From: Chloroflexota bacterium
GTDB lineage: Bacteria > Chloroflexota > Dehalococcoidia > Lucifugimonadales > UBA3495
Reading direction: 5' to 3'
Assembly (NCBI GenBank): GCA_022562335.1
Contig: JADFPM010000016.1
Coordinates: 1-19,868, forward strand
Length of the DNA: 19,868 bases
Below the pieces are notes generated by a model, which searched no databases, was not told the origin of the DNA, and saw nothing but the letters and a program-made list of their open reading frames with translations. Made by a program: the position numbers and the translations under genes. Positions 15,202 through 19,868 of the stretch are shown piece by piece (position 1 is the stretch's first letter; every line of letters begins with the position of its first letter).

Positions 15202-16587
15202 TCATGAATGAATCGCCCGTCCTTGGGCGCTGAGCGCCGCCTCTTTGACCATCTCTGAAAGGGAAGGGTGAGGGTGCACCGCCCAACCCAACTCCAACGT
15301 TGTCCCTTCCAGCAGTTTGGTCATGGCAAGCTCGCCCAACAACTCGGTGACTTCCGGTCCGATCATGTGCCCGCCCAGCAACTCCCCATGCTTTTCGTCT
15401 ACGACCAGTTTAACGATGCCTTCGGTCTCGCCCATCGCCAATGCTTTTCCATTGGCCTGGACGTTGAAGGAACCGATGACCACCTGGTAACCCTGTTCCC
15501 TCGCCTGGGCTTCGGTGAGCCCAAAGCTGGCGATCTGGGGTTGGCAGTAGGTGGCCCTGGGCATGAAGGTGTAATCCAGGGGCTGGGCCTCCAGGCCGGC
15601 CATATTCTCCACGGCGGCGACCGCCTGGGCGGTGGCCACGTGGGCCAGGGCCAATTTGCCGGTGACGTCCCCGACGGCGTAAACGCCGGGTACGTTGGTG
15701 GCCATGACGTCATCCACTTGGATGGCGCCGTTTTGGATTTCGATGCCCATACCTTCCAGTCCCAGATCTTCGGTGTTGGCCTGAATGCCGATGGCCACCA
15801 ACACCTGGTCCACGTCCAGCGTCTGGGTCACGCCGTCCTTTTCCACCGATAATTTGGCTCCGCCGGCCGAAGTATCGACGCCGGTGACGCCGGTGCCGGT
15901 CATCACGTTGATCTCCATGCGAGAAAACGCCCGCTCCAGCAGCGGGCTTATCTCTTCATCTTCGTTGGGGATCAGGCGGGGCAGTAATTCCACCACGGTC
16001 ACGTCCACGCCGTACATCTTGTAGATGTAGGCGAACTCCACCCCTATGGCGCCGCCGCCGACGATGGCGATGGAAGACGGCAGCTGGGTTTGAACGATGG
16101 ACTCGCGGCTGGTGATCACCTTTTCGCCGTCGATGGGCAACGGCGGTATGGACCGGGGACGGGCGCCCGTGGCGATCACGATGTTTTTGGCGTTTAGCTC
16201 CCGCCCTTCGGGGCTGACTTCAACCACGCCCTGACGTTTGATCGTGCCTGTACCCTCGATGTGGTCCACATTGTTCTTGCGCAACAAGAAGGCAACGCCC
16301 CGGGTGTTGCGGTCGACCACCTTCCTGCTGCGTTCCACGGCAATCGAGTAGTCGGCTTCAAAATTATCGAATTTCAGCCCGAATTCCTGGGCCCGGTGAA
16401 AGTACGATACGACCTCGGCGTTTTTCAACAGCGCCTTGCTGGGAATGCAACCCCAATTCAGGCAGACTCCGCCCAGGGCCTCGCGCTCGACTATGGCGGT
16501 TTTCATCCCCAATTGCCCGGCCCGGATTGCGGCTACATAGCCCCCCGGCCCGGCCCCAATCACAATCAAATCGTAATCTGAATCCAT
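15202..16587 (-). CDS. lpd: Dihydrolipoamide dehydrogenase (E3)
   Basis: 461-aa FAD-dependent disulfide oxidoreductase that reoxidises the E2 lipoyl group and passes electrons to NAD+. Features: N-terminal FAD site GAGPGGYVAA (11-20), redox disulfide in GGVCLNWGCIPSKALL (Cys42 and Cys47), a second Rossmann motif IAIVGGGAIGVEFA for NAD, the second FAD motif VPGVYAVGDVTG, and the C-terminal HPHPSLSE (about 438-445) that supplies the catalytic His-Glu of the partner subunit. ATG 16587 has only a weak GGGA upstream, but it gives the standard N-terminus. It is first in the dehydrogenase cluster, and its promoter should lie in the 317-bp divergent gap before tatA. Confidence 0.96.
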   Translation of the reverse strand: MDSDYDLIVIGAGPGGYVAAIRAGQLGMKTAIVEREALGGVCLNWGCIPSKALLKNAEVVSYFHRAQEFGLKFDNFEADYSIAVERSRKVVDRNTRGVAFLLRKNNVDHIEGTGTIKRQGVVEVSPEGRELNAKNIVIATGARPRSIPPLPIDGEKVITSRESIVQTQLPSSIAIVGGGAIGVEFAYIYKMYGVDVTVVELLPRLIPNEDEEISPLLERAFSRMEINVMTGTGVTGVDTSAGGAKLSVEKDGVTQTLDVDQVLVAIGIQANTEDLGLEGMGIEIQNGAIQVDDVMATNVPGVYAVGDVTGKLALAHVATAQAVAAVENMAGLEAQPLDYTFMPRATYCQPQIASFGLTEAQAREQGYQVVIGSFNVQANGKALAMGETEGIVKLVVDEKHGELLGGHMIGPEVTELLGELAMTKLLEGTTLELGWAVHPHPSLSEMVKEAALSAQGRAIHS

Positions 16588-16695
16588 ATGATCCCGCTGG
16601 TTGAATCCGTTGAGTGAGAGCCATCTTATCCCCGAACTCCTCCGATGAGGTACCCAGGTTACCGATGGCAGGTTTGTCAGATTGTATGAGGAAAC

Positions 16696-16725
16696 CTAAT
16701 ACGTAAGAAGGATTCAAGTATACAA
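16696..16725 (-). promoter_or_regulatory. Possible lpd (dehydrogenase cluster) promoter
   Basis: Minus-strand TTGTAT (plus 16725-16720) and TATTAG (plus 16701-16696) are 18 nt apart, giving a leader of about 100 nt before the lpd ATG. Each box matches the consensus at only four of six bases, so this is tentative. A further TACAAT lies at plus 16686-16681. Confidence 0.35.
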
Positions 16726-16764
16726 GGGGCATATTGGTGTTACAAGGGAGTTTGCCCCTTCACT

Positions 16765-16825
16765 CCGGTTTCGCCGCGGCCGTTCCCACCCCGGCGAAGC
16801 CGGTTCGGCCTGGCTTCACCCAGGC
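16765..16825. other. Two adjacent hairpins upstream of the tatA promoter
   Basis: The 12-bp arms 16765-16776 and 16792-16803 pair fully if one G-T wobble is allowed (loop 15 nt). Directly after, GCCTGG (16808-16813) pairs with CCAGGC (16820-16825). A third stem, AAGGGGCA (16724-16731) with TGCCCCTT (16753-16760), precedes them. There is no T-tract, and no gene ends here. Confidence 0.55.
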
Positions 16826-16841
16826 ATGCACAGGGATTCAA

Positions 16842-16870
16842 TTGTTTGCAGCGGTCCCATCTGATATGAT
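16842..16870 (+). promoter_or_regulatory. tatA promoter
   Basis: TTGTTT (16842-16847) and TATGAT (16865-16870) are exactly 17 nt apart and lie 35 nt before the tatA ATG, a good housekeeping-sigma promoter. Confidence 0.6.
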
Positions 16871-16904
16871 GGTGCATAGCCGTTTTTAGGAGATTGCCAC
16901 CGGC

Positions 16905-17117
16905 ATGCGCGTTGGACCATTGGGACTCCCGGAGCTTTTGGCCATATTGGCGGTGATACTGCTGATATTCGGCGCCAAGCGGCTGCCAGAGATCGGTTCC
17001 TCCCTGGGCCGGGGTATCCGCACCTTTAAAAGCGCGGTGACCGGGGAAGATCCGGAACCCACCGAAAACCATCAGGCCAACCGTAACGGCAACAGCCGGG
17101 AAGACGACAAGTCCTAA
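16905..17117 (+). CDS. tatA: Twin-arginine translocase subunit TatA/TatE
   Basis: 70-aa TatA-type subunit that oligomerises to let folded Tat substrates cross the membrane. The layout is canonical: very short N-terminus, one membrane helix (about 9-22, LPELLAILAVILLIFG), the hinge, then the amphipathic helix with the near-invariant FGAKRLPEIGSSLGRGIRTFK and a charged, disordered tail. ATG 16905 has TTAGGAGA upstream at a slightly long spacing. It is a single-gene unit with its own promoter and terminator, convergent with the tatB-like/tatC operon about 450 bp away, a split Tat arrangement. Confidence 0.95.
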   Translation: MRVGPLGLPELLAILAVILLIFGAKRLPEIGSSLGRGIRTFKSAVTGEDPEPTENHQANRNGNSREDDKS

Positions 17118-17157
17118 AGCCATTTAAGCCCCGGCCGTCACTGGAAATTGATTGTTA

Positions 17158-17186
17158 AGACCAGGCGTCATGCCTGGTCTTTTTTT
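17158..17186 (+). terminator. Rho-independent terminator of tatA
   Basis: AGACCAGGC (17158-17166) and GCCTGGTCT (17172-17180) form a perfect 9-bp stem with a 5-nt loop followed by an uninterrupted T-run to 17186. It lies 40 nt past the tatA stop. Confidence 0.92.
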
Positions 17187-17307
17187 GCGTACCAGCGCAG
17201 ATCCAACGGGGCACAACCGCCGCTTTGATACCCTGTCCCTGACGTCCAAGGCCCACAAACCCCTCACCCCATGGAGGGGTTCTGCCGGAGGGGCCCTGCC
17301 CCAAAAT

Positions 17308-17340
17308 TGTCATTCTGAGGAGCGAAGTGACGAAGAATCT
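17308..17340. repeat. Dispersed intergenic repeat (TGTCATTCTGAGGAG...AAGAATCT type)
   Basis: A 33-bp element beginning TGTCATTCTGAGGAGCG and ending CGAAGAATCT, with ATTCT and AGAAT arms that can pair. From general knowledge, near-identical elements recur between genes in many Chloroflexota and other environmental genomes. Only one copy is seen here, so the repeat status rests on recall rather than on the window. Confidence 0.6.
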
Positions 17341-17562
17341 GGGGGGCGGCTCCGTTGCCGGCGCGCTCCATCAACGGCATGAGGTCCTTCTCCCTTCCGC
17401 GGACGGGATGGCCCAGGATGGCCGGTTTGGATGGCGGATTTCAGGTGGCGTCTCAAGCAGATCACCTTAACGGGGGAGGCTTACGCCGGTCCTGAGTTTG
17501 GCAAGGAGCTGGGTCAGAAAACACCGCATATCATCCGCTCCCAATCGGTGATAAGCGAGCTT

Positions 17563-18312
17563 CTAAGACGGCGTGGCCGCCTGGGATGCCCGGCGGCCCC
17601 GGCCGGCCAACCTGGCCAGAAGGACGCCCAACTCGTAAAGCAACAGCAGGGGTATCGCCACCAACGCCTGGTTTACCGGGTCAAAGGTGGGGGTGATGAC
17701 CGCTCCCAACACGAAGGCCACCACCACCCAATAGCGGCGAAACCGCGACAGCATGCGGGCGTTGACTATGCCCAACTGGGCCAGGAGATACATCACCAAC
17801 GGGGTCTCAAAGGCGATGCCCATCCAAAAAAGCAGCCGCAGCATCAGATTCACCAGGTTGCTCACCCGGATCAGCGGCGTCGCCACGTCCCCGCCAAAGG
17901 TCAGCAGGAAGTGCAACGCCGGCGGCGTGAGAACGTAATAGGCAAAGGCGACCCCGGCCACAAAGGCCAGCAAGACGCCGGGCAAAAAGCTCAGCAGGTA
18001 CCGTTTTTCCCGTCCCGTCAGACCCGGCGCGATGAACATGATGACCTGGTAAAGGATCACCGGCAAGGCCAGCACAAAACCTCCGACGAAGGAGATCTTG
18101 ATGCTGGTGGTCAAAAGCTCGGTGACCTCGACGAACACCAGCTGGCCCCCTCCCGTGTCCAGGTCCCGGGCGGGAGCAACCAAAATTTCGATGATCTGCC
18201 GGAAAAAGACGAAGGCCGCGGCGCTGCCGACCAATAGCGCCAACACGGATATGAGGACCCGGCGGCGCAATTCCGACAGGTGCTGGAGGATGGACAGGTC
18301 CTTGCTGGTCAT
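17563..18312 (-). CDS. tatC: Twin-arginine translocase subunit TatC
   Basis: 249-aa polytopic membrane protein, the receptor core that recognises twin-arginine signal peptides. It opens with the cytoplasmic signature LQHLSELRRRVL, has six hydrophobic segments, the first periplasmic loop with VEVTELLTTSIKIS, the conserved IAPGLTGREKRYL loop after the third segment region, and a C-terminal basic tail. Its ATG overlaps the TGA of the tatB-like gene in an ATGA, so translation is coupled. It is the last gene of the rlmD-maf-tatB-tatC operon. Confidence 0.95.
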   Translation of the reverse strand: MTSKDLSILQHLSELRRRVLISVLALLVGSAAAFVFFRQIIEILVAPARDLDTGGGQLVFVEVTELLTTSIKISFVGGFVLALPVILYQVIMFIAPGLTGREKRYLLSFLPGVLLAFVAGVAFAYYVLTPPALHFLLTFGGDVATPLIRVSNLVNLMLRLLFWMGIAFETPLVMYLLAQLGIVNARMLSRFRRYWVVVAFVLGAVITPTFDPVNQALVAIPLLLLYELGVLLARLAGRGRRASQAATPS

Positions 18313-18587
18313 TCTTCCTGGCCGGAAGGTTTTGTATCCGGCGGTTTTTTATCTTCGGGACTGGATGGGCTTTCGGGATGGTCGACGGGCACCCGTCCGC
18401 TGGGACCCTTTTCCTGCTCCTGCTCCAGGTTGACGGCTTCCATCACATCGTTGAACGAACGCCGCAGATCGCCGATGAGCTTGCCGGCGGAGCGGGCCAT
18501 ATCGATGGACCGGCTGGGACCGAGCACCAGGAAGGCGATCACAAAGACCACTCCCAGCTCCATGATGCCCATGCCCATGAAGTTCAC
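18309..18587 (-). CDS. tatB: TatA/TatB-family subunit, probably TatB
   Basis: 92-aa Tat subunit: short N-terminus with MGIMELGVVFVIAFLVLGPSR forming the single membrane helix and hinge, an amphipathic helix (about 28-52), then a Pro/Glu/Lys-rich disordered tail. The Glu in the membrane-entry segment and the GPSR hinge are closer to TatB than to the FGAKRLPE hinge of the separate TatA here; proximity to tatC also favours TatB. The start is GTG 18587, overlapping the maf TGA by 4 nt. TatB passes substrates from TatC to TatA. TatA identity cannot be fully excluded because the two families intergrade. Confidence 0.85.
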   Translation of the reverse strand: MNFMGMGIMELGVVFVIAFLVLGPSRSIDMARSAGKLIGDLRRSFNDVMEAVNLEQEQEKGPSGRVPVDHPESPSSPEDKKPPDTKPSGQEE

Positions 18588-19255
18588 AGTTGCTTCTCCC
18601 GTGATTGGTTATCAGGCAGGTATTTCCCCATTCGAAAGGGGCATTCGCCGGTGCAACCCGATGGCGCCCGAAGCTTTTCACGGTCTGGAAGCGGGTATCC
18701 CAATGCTTCAAGCATCTCCAACAGCCGGCACAGGGGCAGACCGACGATGTTGGAATAACACCCTCGCCACCACTCGGCGGGGCAAAGTTCCTGGTCTTGG
18801 ACGGCGTAGGCCCCCGCTTTGTCGAAGGGCGTCCCGGACCGGATCGAGGCGTCTATTTCCGCATCGGACAGGTCCCTCAGCTTGATGCCGCTGGCCATCC
18901 AATCGGTTTGGCGGTCTCCCGTGGCCACATTCACCACCGAGAGGCCGGTCATCACCTGGTGTTGGGTACCGCTCAACCGGTGCAACATATGCCGGGCGTC
19001 GTCTGCATCGGCCGGTTTGCCCAAGACCTCGCCGTCCAAGACGACCGTGCTGTCGGCCCCGATGACCAACCCGGCCTTTATTCTTCCGGCCGACGCCGAA
19101 GCCTTGTCCAGCGACAACCGCATGACCATATCCTGGGCCCGCTCTCCGGAGACCTGGTCTTCAGGCACGCCGGCCGCCATGACCTGAAACTCCAACCCCA
19201 GTACCGCCATCAATTCTTTCCGCCGGGGCGATGCCGACGCCAAAACCAGGTTCAA
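18584..19255 (-). CDS. maf: Maf family nucleoside triphosphate pyrophosphatase
   Basis: 223-aa Maf/HAM1-like pyrophosphatase that hydrolyses non-canonical or excess dNTP/NTP (dTTP/UTP-type in bacteria) to the monophosphate. Motifs: LVLASASPRRKELM at the start, IGADSTVVLDGEVLGKP with the metal-binding Asp, and FDKAGAYAVQD followed by GCYSNIVGLPLCRL. The TTG start at 19255 overlaps the rlmD stop as TTGA and has AGGAAGG 6 nt upstream; the frame runs further back but those codons lie inside rlmD. A C-terminal extension of about 30 residues with two Cys is longer than in typical 190-200-aa Maf proteins. Confidence 0.92.
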   Translation of the reverse strand: MNLVLASASPRRKELMAVLGLEFQVMAAGVPEDQVSGERAQDMVMRLSLDKASASAGRIKAGLVIGADSTVVLDGEVLGKPADADDARHMLHRLSGTQHQVMTGLSVVNVATGDRQTDWMASGIKLRDLSDAEIDASIRSGTPFDKAGAYAVQDQELCPAEWWRGCYSNIVGLPLCRLLEMLEALGYPLPDREKLRAPSGCTGECPFRMGKYLPDNQSREKQL

Positions 19256-19868
19256 GAGGGGCCTTCCTGGTGAACCGAATCCGCCGCCAGGTCCAGAAAG
19301 GCGATGCACTCCACGTGATGGGTCTGGGGAAACATGTCCAGAGGGACCACTTTTTCCAGCGAATAGGCTTCCTGGCACAGGAATTTAAGGTCCCGGGCCA
19401 GGGTTTCGGCGTCACAGGACACGTAGGCCACCCGTTTGGGCGCCAGCCTGACCAGGCTTTCCAATGCCACCGGTTGGCACCCGGCCCGGGGAGGGTCCAA
19501 GATCACGGCGTCGGGCGATTCCGTCAATCTTAAAAGCACGTCTTCGGTCTTGCCCAGTAGAAACTCCACGTTGTCCAGGCCGGCGGCGTTCTCTCTCGCG
19601 TCGGCAACCGCCGCGGCAGACTCCTCAACGGCCAGGACTTTTTTGACGTAGGGCGCCAGCAACACGGCAAAGGTGCCCACGCCGGTGTAGGCGTCCAGCA
19701 ACACCTCGGCGCCGGTGAGTCCCAGCCCGTCTTTGACTATCTTCAGCAACTGGGAAGCCTGCTCGATGTTCACCTGGAAAAAAGAGGGGGACGAGACTTT
19801 GAACCGCCGGCCGTCCACAGAATCCCAATAATGCTTCTGTCCCGTGGCCAGGTCCAACTCAAGATGAA
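19252..19868 (-). CDS. rlmD: TrmA/RlmD-family RNA (uracil-C5) methyltransferase, 5'-partial
   Basis: C-terminal about 205 residues of a class I SAM-dependent 5-methyluridine methyltransferase; the frame is open past the right edge, so the N-terminal (often TRAM plus Fe-S) part is missing. Visible: SPSFFQVN, SAM motif I LLDAYTGVGTFAVLLA, the DPPRAGC motif, the catalytic Cys in YVSCDAETLARDL, and the general-base Glu in DMFPQTHHVECIAFL. RlmD (U1939 of 23S rRNA) is the likely member; RlmC or TrmA-type specificity cannot be separated from this fragment. It heads the operon seen here, with its TGA inside the maf TTG. Confidence 0.92.
   Translation of the reverse strand, partial: HLELDLATGQKHYWDSVDGRRFKVSSPSFFQVNIEQASQLLKIVKDGLGLTGAEVLLDAYTGVGTFAVLLAPYVKKVLAVEESAAAVADARENAAGLDNVEFLLGKTEDVLLRLTESPDAVILDPPRAGCQPVALESLVRLAPKRVAYVSCDAETLARDLKFLCQEAYSLEKVVPLDMFPQTHHVECIAFLDLAADSVHQEGPS

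Larger units (their letters stand above)
16588..16904. other. 317-bp divergent gap between lpd and tatA
   Basis: It contains a candidate lpd promoter, the tatA promoter and three inverted repeats (16724-16760, 16765-16803, 16808-16825). I found no ribosome-site-supported coding frame in it. Confidence 0.6.
17118..17562. other. 445-bp convergent gap between tatA and tatC
   Basis: Contains the tatA terminator, an inverted repeat AACCCCTC/GAGGGGTT (17258-17265 with 17274-17281) and a dispersed-repeat-like element (17308-17340). Downstream of tatC on the minus strand, CACCG and CGGTG can form a weak stem followed by TTTTCT, a poor terminator candidate. An open frame that runs over tatC on the opposite strand begins here but is a shadow. 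Confidence 0.6.

Noticed and set aside
17431..18237. 268-aa open frame antisense to tatC
   Set aside because: Gln/His/Arg-rich shadow of a clear TatC gene.

Overview
The window is GC-rich, gene-dense bacterial chromosome with short gaps, frequent GTG/TTG starts and 4-nt start/stop overlaps. The protein set suggests a free-living, respiring member of the Chloroflexota, possibly of the SAR202/Dehalococcoidia type. It includes a STAND-type ATPase with TPRs, an F420-type luciferase-like oxidoreductase, an MmgE/PrpD protein, a SigK/RskA-like sigma/anti-sigma pair, a full pyruvate-dehydrogenase-type complex and Tat secretion genes. The taxonomic placement is inference from gene flavour; no rRNA or other phylogenetic marker is present. 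I see no prophage, IS element, CRISPR array, rRNA or tRNA.

Layout. 1-2595 (+): the 3' part of a large P-loop ATPase/TPR protein whose frame runs off the left edge. 2796-5064 (+): a luciferase-like oxidoreductase and an MmgE/PrpD protein. 5065-5509: a gap holding a consensus extended -10 promoter, several hairpins and a strong intrinsic terminator, so probably an undescribed small RNA or an attenuated leader. 5510-6929 (+): ECF sigma factor and its zinc-binding membrane anti-sigma factor, overlapping by 17 nt. 7127-7768 (+): a 39-aa six-cysteine protein and a WrbA/flavodoxin-like protein. 7776-9257 (-): an unusual protein made of two degenerate ThyX-like domains. 9629-9817 (-): a 62-aa zinc-ribbon protein with its own promoter. 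9981-16587 (-): E3, E1-alpha, E1-beta and E2 of a 2-oxoacid dehydrogenase complex followed by a ThDP-dependent acetolactate-synthase-like enzyme. 16905-17117 (+): tatA with promoter and terminator. 17563-19868 (-): rlmD (partial), maf, tatB-like and tatC, each overlapping the next by 4 nt.

How they work together. The dehydrogenase genes make a complete complex that turns pyruvate (most likely) into acetyl-CoA and NADH. The ThDP enzyme behind them probably also uses pyruvate or another 2-oxoacid. TatA is encoded apart from TatB-like/TatC, which share an operon with an rRNA methyltransferase and a Maf nucleotide pyrophosphatase; together they would supply a TatABC translocase. The sigma/anti-sigma pair is a self-contained envelope- or redox-responsive switch. 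The most interesting unexplained items are the promoter-to-terminator RNA unit at 5127-5417, the double ThyX-like protein with a hairpin in its leader, the two tiny cysteine-rich proteins, and the run of hairpins between lpd and tatA.
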